The translations under genes and the position numbers were made by a program. This document shows, piece by piece, positions 26,902 to 36,458 of a stretch of DNA of 64,000 bases. The stretch's first letter is position 1, and each line of letters opens with the position of its first letter. The stretch comes from Chitinophaga caseinilytica (GTDB lineage: Bacteria > Bacteroidota > Bacteroidia > Chitinophagales > Chitinophagaceae). Location: NCBI RefSeq assembly GCF_038396765.1, contig NZ_CP150096.1, forward strand, positions 5,253,001-5,317,000, in the 5' to 3' direction. The notes beneath the pieces are model-generated. The model searched no databases and was not told the origin of the DNA. It saw only the letters and a list, made by a program, of their open reading frames with translations.

Positions 26902-27675
26902 ATGAAAATTGCCACTTACAACGTAAACGGCGTGAATGGCCGTCTGCCCGTACTGTTGCGCTGGCTGGAAGAAAGCCGGCCGGATTATGTGTGCCTCCAG
27001 GAGCTGAAGGCGCCCGAAGAAAAGTTCCCCCTGCAGGCGATCAACGACGCCGGTTACGAAGCCATCTGGCATGGACAGAAAAGCTGGAACGGCGTCGCCA
27101 TCCTTTCGCGGCACGGCTTGCCGGTGGAAGTGACGCGCGTGCTGCCCGGCGACCCGGAAGACCTCCATAGCCGGTATATTGAAGCGGAAGTAAGCGGCAT
27201 TACGCTCGGATGCCTCTATCTGCCCAACGGCAACCCCGCGCCGGGGCCCAAGTTCGACTACAAGCTGGGCTGGTTCGAACGATTCGCGCTGCATGCGAAG
27301 CAGCATATCGATTCCGGGAAACCCGTGGTGCTGGCGGGGGATTACAACGTGATCCCCACCGGCCGCGACGTATATAAACCGGAACGCTGGGTCGACGATG
27401 CGCTCTTCCGCCCGGAAACGCGGGCGGCTTATGAAAAAGTGATCTCCCAGGGGTGGACGGACGCGCTGCGCGCCCTCTATCCCGACGAAACCATTTATAC
27501 CTTCTGGGATTATTTCCGCGACGCGTTCGGCCGGAATGCCGGCCTGCGGATCGATCATTTCCTGCTGAGCCCATCTATTAAAGACCGGCTGAAAAGCGCC
27601 GGCGTTGATAAAAATGTCCGCGGATGGGAGAAATCCAGCGATCATGCGCCGGTGTGGATCGAATTGAAAAACTAA
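26902..27675 (+). CDS. xth: Exodeoxyribonuclease III (AP endonuclease family)
   Basis: 257 aa, full length for the ExoIII/APE1 family. It degrades 3' ends of duplex DNA and cleaves at abasic sites during base excision repair in the cytoplasm, using Mg2+. Catalytic residues are visible: MKIATYNVNGVNGRL with Asn7, LQELK with the metal-binding Glu34, LYLPNGNPAPGPKF, AGDYNVIP with the Asp-Asn pair, LRIDHFLLS, and SSDHAPVWIEL with the terminal Asp-His. It starts at the ATG at 26902 and converges with the DUF481 gene, whose stop lies only 5 bp beyond this one. Confidence 0.95.
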   Translation: MKIATYNVNGVNGRLPVLLRWLEESRPDYVCLQELKAPEEKFPLQAINDAGYEAIWHGQKSWNGVAILSRHGLPVEVTRVLPGDPEDLHSRYIEAEVSGITLGCLYLPNGNPAPGPKFDYKLGWFERFALHAKQHIDSGKPVVLAGDYNVIPTGRDVYKPERWVDDALFRPETRAAYEKVISQGWTDALRALYPDETIYTFWDYFRDAFGRNAGLRIDHFLLSPSIKDRLKSAGVDKNVRGWEKSSDHAPVWIELKN

Positions 27676-27680
27676 TCCCG

Positions 27681-28418
27681 TTAAAAATATTTTTCCATCG
27701 TCAGCCCGTAATTCATGAACAGGTTCTCCCGTTCCGTGCGGTTGATCTTGTTGTATTGCAGCGCCGCCGTGATCGCCAGCCACGACCGCAGTTTGATGGA
27801 AAGGGAATTCGTGCTTTTGAGGATGTGATCGTCGATATACCGGAACGATTGCTGATAGAAATGCGAACCTTCCAGCACCACGATTTTGCTGATGGTGAAT
27901 TTATAATACAGCCGCAGGGAATTGCGGAAAGTATGGTAAACGTCGGGGATCGTGTCTTTCATCAACAGATCGTTGTTCTCGAACAAGATCCCGTTGCTGA
28001 GGTTGACGAGTGCCGCGGGCCGGCTGACCACATCGTACGCCGCGCCGAGCCCGCCCTGGAACTGGTCGTTCACCTTGAGGGAATAACTTTTGAGATAGCT
28101 TGTGAGCCCCCAGTAATAGAAGCGCCGGTCGTCTCCCTGGTACCAGTTAAAATTAAGCGAAGCCGAAAAATCGCTGTTGGTCTTCGACGCATCCTGCCGG
28201 CCGTAAATATATCCCGCATCTGCGTTCAGCACCACTTTCCGCTTACTGATCTTGAACGCCAGCCAGTTGTTCAGCAGGTACGATTTCGCGTCCTGCGTCC
28301 GGTTGATAGACCCCGTGGAGGCATATTTGACATAATAATGCGTAGAATCCGAGAATTGTGCGGTGGCCTGCAATGCCAGCCACATCGCACCAAAAATGAT
28401 CAAGCCCGTCTTTTTCAT
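27681..28418 (-). CDS. DUF481 family outer-membrane-type protein
   Basis: 245 aa. Signal peptide MKKTGLIIFGAMWLALQATA then QFSDSTHYYVKY. The body shows alternating hydrophobic strands ending in aromatic residues (SASLNFNWYQGDDRRFYYWG, LRLYYKFTISKIVVLEGSHF, LSIKLRSWLAITAALQYNKI) and a C-terminal Phe, typical of a small beta-barrel and of DUF481, a family linked to salt stress in some bacteria. Function unknown. It stands alone, converging with exonuclease III. Confidence 0.8.
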   Translation of the reverse strand: MKKTGLIIFGAMWLALQATAQFSDSTHYYVKYASTGSINRTQDAKSYLLNNWLAFKISKRKVVLNADAGYIYGRQDASKTNSDFSASLNFNWYQGDDRRFYYWGLTSYLKSYSLKVNDQFQGGLGAAYDVVSRPAALVNLSNGILFENNDLLMKDTIPDVYHTFRNSLRLYYKFTISKIVVLEGSHFYQQSFRYIDDHILKSTNSLSIKLRSWLAITAALQYNKINRTERENLFMNYGLTMEKYF

Positions 28419-28671
28419 CTTCCTGCCGCCGCAATTAACGTGCCTGTTGATTGATTGTCAGTATTTTCCTGCGCGTCTCCGGCGGTCGCCGGCCACCTTT
28501 ACATAATAGGCGTCTACCGTGGCCGCGTCTCATCTGCCGTTGGCCAGTACCGGCGTGCGTGTGGGGCCCGGTTTGACCATGTGGAGCCGCCATTCCCCCG
28601 AAAAAGTTCTGACCCCATACTATCGACCTATTCATTTTTATTATAGTTTGCATCGCGTAACTAGCCAACAC

Positions 28672-29265
28672 TTGCCGATCAACCAGAATCATAATGACAA
28701 GGAACTGCTTTTGCTCGTAGCAGAGGGCGACGAACATGCATTTGCCCGGTTTTTCAGACAATGGAGCCCGCTTTTGCAACACTGGATCCATCGCCTCGTC
28801 AAAGACGATAACAGCCGGCTGGAAGCCTTGCAGGACGTATTCATCCAGATATGGACGTACCGCGACAAGCTGCCTGAGGTCGCCAACATTACCGCCTGGC
28901 TGAAAACCGTTACCACTCACCAATGCTTCCGGCACCTGGCGCGCCAGAAAGCCTGGTACGCCCAGATGACGCCGCAAACCGCGGAAGCCGCCGGCTATCC
29001 CTCTCCCGAGCCCGGGGCAGACCATCACCTGAATTTCAAGGAGATACAGGCCGTTATCCAGCAAGCCCTCGCCACCCTTTCCCCGCAGCAACGGCAGATT
29101 TACCGCCTCAGCCGCGAAGAAGGCCTCAACTCAGACCAGATCGCCCGGAAACTCGACCTTTCCCGCGGCCATGTGAGAAATACCATCAGCGCCGTCCTGG
29201 CCCACATCAGGGCCTATCTCCTCCAGGCCGGGAAGATTTTCTGGCTGGCCTGGATACTTTTTTAA
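28672..29265 (+). CDS. ECF RNA polymerase sigma factor (locus 3)
   Basis: Region 2 covers about the first 95 residues from this start (FARFFRQWSPLLQHWIHRLV, EALQDVFIQIW, ITAWLKTVTTHQCFRHLARQ) and region 4 the C-terminal part (LSPQQRQIYRLSREEGLNSD, then the helix-turn-helix ARKLDLSRGHVRNTISAVLA). The start is uncertain. No ATG lies near the conserved region; the frame is open from an ATG at 28519 and another at 28579, but those 20-50 extra residues look non-coding. I place the start at a TTG at 28672, giving 198 aa, the usual size; a TTG at 28648 is possible. Unlike loci 1 and 2, this sigma gene reads in the same direction as fecR and susC. Confidence 0.88.
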   Translation: MPINQNHNDKELLLLVAEGDEHAFARFFRQWSPLLQHWIHRLVKDDNSRLEALQDVFIQIWTYRDKLPEVANITAWLKTVTTHQCFRHLARQKAWYAQMTPQTAEAAGYPSPEPGADHHLNFKEIQAVIQQALATLSPQQRQIYRLSREEGLNSDQIARKLDLSRGHVRNTISAVLAHIRAYLLQAGKIFWLAWILF

Positions 29266-29341
29266 AAAATATCGCTTCCCGGCATTACACCTCCACTTTC
29301 TCCCGGCTCTTATATACTGACACCTTAAACTGCCTTCACCG

Positions 29342-30556
29342 ATGATGAACAAAGAAGACATGGCTTATCTCATCCAGGGTTATATGCAAAACACCCTGAG
29401 CGATGCCGAACGGCAAACGTTCATCAACGAAGTGCTGACGGAGGAAAACCGGGCGCTGTACCAGGAAGTGGCCGCGTCGCTGCTGGAAGACGCCCCTGCG
29501 CTCGCGCCTTTCGATGAAAAGCTGTGGCCCCTCTTCCACCAGGCATTGAACGCCGACAAACCATCACTACACATAGCATCAAAAACCAACCCGGCCGTTC
29601 GCCGGCAACATTCCATCCGCAAATGGGGCTGGGCGGCGGCAGTGATCCTGCTCGCCGCTTCCAGCTTCCTGCTGCTGAAACGTTTCGGGAATGACGGTAC
29701 GCAAAACGACGGCCCGGCCTCCGTTGCGCAAAACATCCCCCCCGGCCGGAACGGCGCCGTGCTCACGCTTTCCGGCGGACAGCAAATCGTGCTCGACAGC
29801 CTGGAAAACGGGATGGTGGCGCGTCAGAACGGGGCCGACGTGGTGCTGAAAAACGGGGGACTGGCGTATGATAAAACCGGCGCTACGCCCGACGAACTGG
29901 TATATAATACGATGACCACGCCCAAGGGCCGCCAGTATCAGCTCACGTTGCCCGATGGCACGAAGGTCTGGCTCAATTCGGCCAGCTCGATCCGCTTCCC
30001 CACGGCGTTTATCGGGAAAGAGCGCCGGGTAGACATCCACGGGGAGGCTTATTTCGAAGTGGCGAAAAATGCGGAAATGCCCTTCCGCGTGCGCGCGGGC
30101 AACGATATGGAAATCGAGGTGCTGGGGACGCATTTCAACGTAAATGCGTATGAAAACGAAAGAACGCTGAGGACAACCCTGCTGGAAGGGCGCGTCAAGG
30201 TAACATCTTTGCCCGGCATGCAGCATCACGGCACGGCCACCGGCGTGATCAACCCCGGCGAGCAGGTGGAAATGACCCGCAACGAAGGCGTTACCGTGGT
30301 CCGCAATGCCGACATCAATAAAGCGATGGCCTGGAAGAACGGGTTGTTCAACTTCGAAGGCGCCACGCTCGAAGAAGTGATGAAACAACTGGAACGGTGG
30401 TACGACATCGAGGTAGTATATGAAAACGGGATCCCCAACATCGCGTTCGACGGTAAAATGACGAAAGACATTCCCCTGGCAGGCCTGCTGGTCATGCTGG
30501 AAAAGTCGAAAGTACGTTTCAGGCTGGAGGGAAGAAAACTGGTGGTATTACCTTAA
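29342..30556 (+). CDS. FecR family anti-sigma factor (locus 3)
   Basis: 404 aa, longer than the loci 1 and 2 homologues because of an insert between the TM helix (about 96-112, WAAAVILLAASSFLLLK) and the FecR core that contains NIPPGRNGAVLTLSGGQQIV and DVVLKNGGLAYDKTGATPDE. FecR signatures: LTLPDGTKVWLNSASSIRFP and IHGEAYFEVAKNAEMPFRVR; a C-terminal STN-like region begins near 330 (GLFNFEGATLEEVMKQLERW). ATGs at 29342 and 29345 are both possible. The inserted type is common in Bacteroidota FecR proteins. Cotranscribed with the sigma gene 76 bp upstream and probably partly with susC. Confidence 0.94.
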   Translation: MMNKEDMAYLIQGYMQNTLSDAERQTFINEVLTEENRALYQEVAASLLEDAPALAPFDEKLWPLFHQALNADKPSLHIASKTNPAVRRQHSIRKWGWAAAVILLAASSFLLLKRFGNDGTQNDGPASVAQNIPPGRNGAVLTLSGGQQIVLDSLENGMVARQNGADVVLKNGGLAYDKTGATPDELVYNTMTTPKGRQYQLTLPDGTKVWLNSASSIRFPTAFIGKERRVDIHGEAYFEVAKNAEMPFRVRAGNDMEIEVLGTHFNVNAYENERTLRTTLLEGRVKVTSLPGMQHHGTATGVINPGEQVEMTRNEGVTVVRNADINKAMAWKNGLFNFEGATLEEVMKQLERWYDIEVVYENGIPNIAFDGKMTKDIPLAGLLVMLEKSKVRFRLEGRKLVVLP

Positions 30557-30586
30557 CCAGGCAGACTAACGACCTATAAAATAACG

Positions 30587-30645
30587 GATCAACCAAAACA
30601 AAACCGGAAGTGCTCGAACACTCCCGGCAGATAGTTCGGTTGATC
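30587..30645 (+). promoter_or_regulatory. Nested stem-loop leader before susC (locus 3)
   Basis: Outer arms GATCAACC (30587-30594) and GGTTGATC (30638-30645) pair perfectly. Inside them CCGGAAGTG (30604-30612) pairs with CACTCCCGG (30619-30627), eight of nine positions, around the six-base loop CTCGAA. No T-tract follows, so it is not an ordinary terminator. The inner hairpin has the same stem length, loop length and GGAAGTG/CAC-YCC core as the one before susC of locus 1, and lies 71 bp before the ATG. Confidence 0.6.
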
Positions 30646-30697
30646 TGAATGGAGCTTCTATTCTCTTTCATTAAACAACCAAAACTTACCTAAAGGT

Positions 30698-33600
30698 ATG
30701 ACAAAATTCGCTTTTGGGGCGAGTCCCTTCCTGCCCGCAGCTACCGAGCGGCCGGCCTGGCGACGCCCTATCACCAAAATCCTGCTGGTTATGAAACTAA
30801 CCGCTTTTTTGCTCACCGCTGCTCTTTTACAGGTATTTGCCTCCGGGAAGGCCCAAACCGTCTCTATTTCGGGAAAAGACCTAACGCTCAGGCAGGTTTT
30901 TTCCACCATTGAATCTCAAACCGGGTATGTTCTTTTCACCAACCGCGAAATGCTCGAAGGCACCCGGCCCGTTTCCCTGAAAGTGACCGATATGGAACTG
31001 ACGGCTTTGCTGGACGTGGTTTTGAAAGGCCAGCAGCTCGATTACATCATCCAGGGTAAAACGATCACGCTGTCTGAAAGCGCCGCCCGCAGGCGGATGC
31101 AGCGGTACGCCATGCCGCCGGGCCTCGAAGCATTCGCCGCTCCGCCGGTACCGGTGCGGATCACAGGGCCCGACGGCAAGCCCCTCGCAGGCGCCACCAT
31201 CCAGGTCAAAGGCACCGGCATTACCGGGGTCACGAATGCGGACGGTGTGTTCGACATGGAACTGCAGGCCGGCCAAACCATCACCGTCTCCTTCATCGGC
31301 TACGAGTCCCGCGAAGTAGTAGTGACCCCTGTCCTCCTCACCCGGAGCTTCGTTTCCGGCGCAAACGGCAAGCCCAACGGCATCACCATAGCACTTACAC
31401 CCAAAGTGGAATCCCTCGGCGAAACGGTTGTCCTCGGTATTTACAACCGGCCGAAAGAAAGCTTCACCGGCGCAGTGACCACCATCTCCGGCCAGCAGCT
31501 CCGCAGTGTGAACGGACTGAACGTGCTGCAGGCGCTCAAGGTATTCGACGCTTCCATTCATATCCCGGAAAACGTGCAATACGGCTCCGATCCCAACCGG
31601 CTCCCCACCATCACCATGCGCGGCACCAACAACTTTCCCACCCAGGGCGGCAACAGCAAAGCGCCCGTTTCCGGGGCCGATTTCTCATCTAACTACATGA
31701 GCAATCCCAACCAGCCCCTGTTCATCCTCGACGGTTTCGAAGTGAGCATCCAGAAAATATACGACCTCGACATGAGCCGCATCGCGAGCTTCACGATCCT
31801 CAAAGACGCCGCCGCCACCTCCATTTACGGCTCCCGCGCCGCCAACGGCGTGATCGTCGTGGAAACGGTGCAGCCCAAACCCGGGAAGCTCCGTCTTTCC
31901 TACAGCGGGCAGGCACAGGTAACCGCGCCCGACCTCACCGTGTACGACCTGACCAATGCCGCCGAAAAACTGGAAGTGGAGCGCCTCGCGGGCGTGTACA
32001 GCCGGTATAGCGACGGCGCTCAGGCCGGGCTGGACGCGTATTACCGCCAATTGTACAGCAACCGCCTCACGAAGGTGCAACGCGGCGTAAACACCTACTG
32101 GCTTTCCAAGCCCGTCCACACCGGGTTCGGCCAGCGGCACTCCATTTACCTGGAAGGCGGCGACAACTATGTGCGCTACGGCATCGACTTCGGGTACAAC
32201 AACAACGCCGGCGTCATGAAAAACAGCGGGCGCAACAATTACACCGGCGGCATGAACCTCAGCTACCGGCATAAAGGGCTGCTGATCAAAAACGTACTGA
32301 GCGTTGCTTTCAACAAAGCCAAAAACTCCAACTACGGCTCCTTCAGCGAATATTCCCAAATGAACCCGTATTGGGAACCTTTCGACGAAAACGGCAATGC
32401 CCTGCAGGTCGTGGAACAATATACCATCCAGGGCAGCAAATCCACCCCGTACCTGAACCCGCTGTACAACGCCACGCTGCATATCGTGGACCAGTCTACC
32501 TACACCGGCATCACCAACCAGACCAACCTGGAATGGCGGATCAACGATGCTTTCAGGGCCATCGGCAAACTGGCCATCAATAAGCAGACCGACCAGAGCG
32601 ACAAGTTCCTGCCCGCCAAGCATAATTCCTTCTATGAGGAAGACGATTTTACCGAAAGGGGCAGCTACACCCAAACGCACAGCCAGTTCTTTTCGTACGA
32701 CGGCTCTTTGCAGCTGGATTACAACAAGCAGCTGGGCAACGGGTACCTTTACAATACCACCGGCGTCAACATCGCGGAAACGAACAGCGATTACGTGGGC
32801 GTTACGGTGACGGGGTTCCCCAATGAAAGGATGAACGACATCGGCTTCGGCAACGGATACCCGGCCAATACGAAGCCCGACGGCGGTAATGCCGTTACCC
32901 GCCGCATATCCGCGTTCAGCAATTTCAACTATACGTACGACAGCAGGTTCCTGGCCGACGTGAGCTTCCGGGCCGACGGCTCCTCCCAGTTCGGCGTCAA
33001 CAAGCGCTTTGCGCCTTTCTGGAGCGCGGGTTTGGGATGGAACGTCCATAACGAAAAGTTCTTCCGCCGGTCAGCCGTCGTGAACAGGCTGCGCATCCGC
33101 GCATCCATGGGCTCCACGGGCGATAACCGCTTCCCTCCCTTCATGGGCATCACGTCTTACAAATACTACACGGACCAGAACTATCGTTCCAAAGTAGGCG
33201 CCGTGCTCATGGGCTATGGCAACGAAAACCTCGCCTGGCAGCAAACCATCAAGCAGAACCTGGGCACCGACCTCACAATGTTCAACACCCGGCTCAACCT
33301 CACCTTCAACATTTACCGCGAAAATACCAACGGCCTCATCCTCGACATCAACACGCCGCCGTCTGACGGGGTCACCAGCTACAAGGAAAACGTAGGCAAG
33401 CTCCAGAACAACGGTTACGAGTTCAATGCCACGTACTTCATCGTCAAAAACGAGAAAAACCAACGCTACTGGAGCTTTTTCGTCAACGGCAACCACAACC
33501 GGAACTACATTAAAAGCATTTCCAACTCGCTCAAGAAGCTGAACCAGACCAACGATAAAAACGATGAAGGCCAGCAAACGAAACCGCAATACCGGTTCGA

Positions 33601-34219
33601 GGAAGGCCAAAGCACCAATGTGATCTGGGCCGTACGTTCCAACGGCATCGATCCCAGCAACGGCCGCGAGGTGTATGTGAAGAAAGACGGGAAGTTGACG
33701 TATGACTGGGACCCGAAAGACAAGGTGATCGCCGGCGACATTACGCCCGACCTGAACGGCAACTTCGGCACCAACATCACGCTGCACGGATTTACGCTCG
33801 GCGTTTACTTCGATTTCCAGTTTGGCGGACAGGCGTACAACCAAACGCTCCAGAGCCGTGTGGAAGGCGCAGACCTGCAGTACCAGGTAGACAGAAGGCT
33901 GCTGCTCGGCCGGTGGACGAAGCCTGGCGACGTGAAGTACTTCCAGCGGCTGATATACGCCAGCAACGGTATTTTCATCCCGCCCAGCAATGCCACTTCC
34001 CGCTTTGTGCAGAACAACAACTACCTGAACCTGGGCAGCATTTCGCTGGGTTACCAGATCCCCGACCGGGTTACCCGGCGCTGGGGGCTCAGCAATACCC
34101 GCCTGGGCTTCATCGCCAATGAAGTGAAACGGTGGTCCACCATCAAAATGGAACGCGGGCTCGACTATCCCTTCGCGCGCAATTTCACGTTCAACATCAC
34201 CACTTCCATCAACCAATAA
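30698..34219 (+). CDS. SusC/RagA family TonB-dependent transporter with STN domain (locus 3)
   Basis: 1173 aa. A long basic leader (MTKFAFGASPFLPAATERPA, then WRRPITKILLVMKLT) precedes the hydrophobic signal core; an internal ATG at 30791 would remove 31 residues. STN domain at about 55-125 (ISGKDLTLRQVFSTIESQTG), carboxypeptidase-regulatory-like at about 150-235, then a plug in which the usual VVGYG-QK segment reads VVLGIYNRPKESFTGAVTTI and the hallmark reads FTILKDAAATSIYGSRAANG. The barrel ends FNITTSINQ without a terminal aromatic residue. The plug wording marks a distinct SusC subclass, usually found with DUF4843 and PKD-like lipoproteins as here. The susD gene starts 11 bp after the stop. 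Confidence 0.95.
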   Translation: MTKFAFGASPFLPAATERPAWRRPITKILLVMKLTAFLLTAALLQVFASGKAQTVSISGKDLTLRQVFSTIESQTGYVLFTNREMLEGTRPVSLKVTDMELTALLDVVLKGQQLDYIIQGKTITLSESAARRRMQRYAMPPGLEAFAAPPVPVRITGPDGKPLAGATIQVKGTGITGVTNADGVFDMELQAGQTITVSFIGYESREVVVTPVLLTRSFVSGANGKPNGITIALTPKVESLGETVVLGIYNRPKESFTGAVTTISGQQLRSVNGLNVLQALKVFDASIHIPENVQYGSDPNRLPTITMRGTNNFPTQGGNSKAPVSGADFSSNYMSNPNQPLFILDGFEVSIQKIYDLDMSRIASFTILKDAAATSIYGSRAANGVIVVETVQPKPGKLRLSYSGQAQVTAPDLTVYDLTNAAEKLEVERLAGVYSRYSDGAQAGLDAYYRQLYSNRLTKVQRGVNTYWLSKPVHTGFGQRHSIYLEGGDNYVRYGIDFGYNNNAGVMKNSGRNNYTGGMNLSYRHKGLLIKNVLSVAFNKAKNSNYGSFSEYSQMNPYWEPFDENGNALQVVEQYTIQGSKSTPYLNPLYNATLHIVDQSTYTGITNQTNLEWRINDAFRAIGKLAINKQTDQSDKFLPAKHNSFYEEDDFTERGSYTQTHSQFFSYDGSLQLDYNKQLGNGYLYNTTGVNIAETNSDYVGVTVTGFPNERMNDIGFGNGYPANTKPDGGNAVTRRISAFSNFNYTYDSRFLADVSFRADGSSQFGVNKRFAPFWSAGLGWNVHNEKFFRRSAVVNRLRIRASMGSTGDNRFPPFMGITSYKYYTDQNYRSKVGAVLMGYGNENLAWQQTIKQNLGTDLTMFNTRLNLTFNIYRENTNGLILDINTPPSDGVTSYKENVGKLQNNGYEFNATYFIVKNEKNQRYWSFFVNGNHNRNYIKSISNSLKKLNQTNDKNDEGQQTKPQYRFEEGQSTNVIWAVRSNGIDPSNGREVYVKKDGKLTYDWDPKDKVIAGDITPDLNGNFGTNITLHGFTLGVYFDFQFGGQAYNQTLQSRVEGADLQYQVDRRLLLGRWTKPGDVKYFQRLIYASNGIFIPPSNATSRFVQNNNYLNLGSISLGYQIPDRVTRRWGLSNTRLGFIANEVKRWSTIKMERGLDYPFARNFTFNITTSINQ

Positions 34220-34230
34220 AATGCCGACCG

Positions 34231-35646
34231 ATGTATCCCAGATATTTCAAGCAACTCATCATATTCGCCCTTTTCGCCGTGATGGCGGCCGGGTGTAAAA
34301 AATGGCTGGACGTAAGCCCCAAAACCCAGATCCGGCAAAGGGAGCTGTTCGAAAACGAGCAGGGGTTCCTGGACGCGCTCACCGGCGTGTACCTCAAGCT
34401 CGGCAGCAGCAACCTCTATGGCCAGCAAATGACCTACGGGCTCCTCGATGTGATGGCGCAATGCTACAACATCACGTTCGCCGGGTCAGACAATGCCAGC
34501 AACACTTTCAGACAGGCCGGCGTGTACAATTATGCAGACGACAGGGTGAAGACCCGGATCGCCGCCATCTGGAGCGAAACCTATGCCTGCATCGCCAACC
34601 TGGACAACGTCCTCGTTCAGATCGACGAAAAGAAAAAGCAATTCACCCTCGATAATTTCGACCGGGTGAAAGGCCAGGCGCTCGCCTTGCGGGCCTACCT
34701 CCACTTCGACCTCCTCCGCCTGTTCGGCACCGCGCCGATCGTAGACGGCGCCAAGCCTTCCATCCCTTACGTGACCACATTCGGGGTGGGCGTTTATCCC
34801 TTGCTGCCGGTGAACGATGTGATCGCCAATTGCCTCAAAGACCTCGCGGAAGCGGAACAGCTGCTGGGCGGCAACAAAGAAGTCAATATCCTCTACAGCG
34901 AAGACCCCACCAGCAATTACATGAACTACTGGGCCGTAAAAGGGCTGGAAGCGCGCATCCACCTCTATGCGGGCGACAAGCCCAAAGCGCTGGCCGCTGC
35001 TCAGGAAGTGATCGGCAACCAAAAGCTATTCCCTTTCGTGGAGCCTTCCAGGGCGTCGGCCACCATCAACCGCGACCGCCTCTACGCCAGCGAGCACCTC
35101 TTCACGCTGCAGGTGTATAAGCTGAAAGATTATGCGGAAGCGTACACCAAATCCAGCAGCGGCCTGCCCCTGCTCAGCACCACTACCAGTAAAACCCGGG
35201 CGCTCTTCGAAACCACGAGCGGCGGCAGCTCCGACATCCGGTTCAACTATTCGTTCGTCCAGATCGGCAGCGGATACGCCACCAGCAAGTACTGGCAGGA
35301 AGCCACCAACACTTATCTGAAAAACATCGTGCCCATGGTCCGGCTGTCCGAAATGTATTACATCGCCGCAGAATGCGCCGCTACGACGGAAGAAGGTGTT
35401 GGCTACCTGAACACCGTTCGCCACAACCGCGGCCTGACCTTGCTCAACGCCAACATCACGGCAGACAAGCTGAAGGCCGAGATCCTCAAGGAATACAAGA
35501 AGGAATGCTATGGCGAAGGCCAGCTGTTCTACTATTTCAAGCGGATCAACAACCCGCTGATCGACGGTAGCAGCAAAGACGCCACCAGGGTGTACGTGCT
35601 GCCCCTGCCCGAAGATGAGGTCGAATTCGGAAAACGGTTCGAATAA
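34231..35646 (+). CDS. SusD/RagB family nutrient-binding lipoprotein (locus 3)
   Basis: 471 aa from the ATG at 34231 (MYPRYFKQLIIFALFAVMAA, then GCKKWLDVSPK), chosen because the lipoprotein signal begins there. Body: FLDALTGVYLKLGSSNLYGQ, VKGQALALRAYLHFDLLRLF, IVPMVRLSEMYYIAAECAAT, and a short C-terminal end (VEFGKRFE). It lacks the long C-terminal lobe of classical SusD proteins and belongs to the shorter subgroup that partners the atypical SusC upstream. Second gene of the transport operon; the DUF4843 gene follows 32 bp later. Confidence 0.92.
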   Translation: MYPRYFKQLIIFALFAVMAAGCKKWLDVSPKTQIRQRELFENEQGFLDALTGVYLKLGSSNLYGQQMTYGLLDVMAQCYNITFAGSDNASNTFRQAGVYNYADDRVKTRIAAIWSETYACIANLDNVLVQIDEKKKQFTLDNFDRVKGQALALRAYLHFDLLRLFGTAPIVDGAKPSIPYVTTFGVGVYPLLPVNDVIANCLKDLAEAEQLLGGNKEVNILYSEDPTSNYMNYWAVKGLEARIHLYAGDKPKALAAAQEVIGNQKLFPFVEPSRASATINRDRLYASEHLFTLQVYKLKDYAEAYTKSSSGLPLLSTTTSKTRALFETTSGGSSDIRFNYSFVQIGSGYATSKYWQEATNTYLKNIVPMVRLSEMYYIAAECAATTEEGVGYLNTVRHNRGLTLLNANITADKLKAEILKEYKKECYGEGQLFYYFKRINNPLIDGSSKDATRVYVLPLPEDEVEFGKRFE

Positions 35647-35678
35647 GCAACGATGATCCACTTTAAATTTTCTCAACC

Positions 35679-36428
35679 ATGAAACGATCCTTTCAATATA
35701 CCTGTCTGCTCGCCTTTGCCGCCACTTTCTGGTGCGCCTGCGAAAAAACCGCTTTGGTGGAATACGTCCAGCCAGACATGATTTACTTCTTCAAAGACCC
35801 CAACCTGTCGGAGAAAGACAGCCTGTCTTATTCCTTCGCCATCAAAAGCGAGACAATGCAGTTCGATACCGTTCAGATCCCCGTTAGGATCATGGGAACG
35901 GCGAAAGACTACGACCGGGTGGTGACCTGGGGAACGGTAGACAGTCTTACCACCGCCGTGGCCGGTACCGATTACGAAGTGCTTCCCGCCAAAGTGCCCG
36001 CAGGGGCTTACACGGCATATGTGCCCGTGAGGATACTCCGGAACGCGGCGCAAAAAACGAAAGAAGTGCGGCTCCTGCTCGAAATCCGGGAATCGAAAGA
36101 CTTCAAGCCCGGTATCGATGACGCGCGCGGCGGCGACTGGGCCTATCCCGGCGCGGGGATCCGGTACCTGGTCAAGATCAACGACTTCCTCACCAAGCCC
36201 AATAACTGGGACAGCTGGCTGAAATATTTCTTCGGCTCCTACAGCCAGGTGAAATACGGCTTCATCATCGACGTCACCGGCAGGGCGGAATTCCCCGACA
36301 CCGGGCCTAATGCGCTTCCCTACGGCCAGTTCCAGTATTTCGAGTCCGTTTGCCGGAATGCACTGGAGGCTTATGAAGCCGAGCATGGCACGCTCATAGA
36401 CGAGTTCGGCAACCCGGTCACTTTTTAA
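35679..36428 (+). CDS. DUF4843 domain lipoprotein
   Basis: 249 aa, lipoprotein signal MKRSFQYTCLLAFAATFWCAC. The middle segment (YFFKDPNLSEKDSLSYSFAI, VQIPVRIMGTAKDYDRVVTW, VAGTDYEVLPAKVPAGAYTA) is typical of DUF4843, a surface lipoprotein family found after SusD in this subclass of loci. C-terminal part: NNWDSWLKYFFGSYSQVKYG. It probably forms part of the surface binding assembly; no enzymatic motif is visible. The frame ends at 36428, 30 bp before the PKD-like gene. Confidence 0.85.
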   Translation: MKRSFQYTCLLAFAATFWCACEKTALVEYVQPDMIYFFKDPNLSEKDSLSYSFAIKSETMQFDTVQIPVRIMGTAKDYDRVVTWGTVDSLTTAVAGTDYEVLPAKVPAGAYTAYVPVRILRNAAQKTKEVRLLLEIRESKDFKPGIDDARGGDWAYPGAGIRYLVKINDFLTKPNNWDSWLKYFFGSYSQVKYGFIIDVTGRAEFPDTGPNALPYGQFQYFESVCRNALEAYEAEHGTLIDEFGNPVTF

Positions 36429-36458
36429 TGATTCGCTAAAAGACTTAAACCGATCAAG

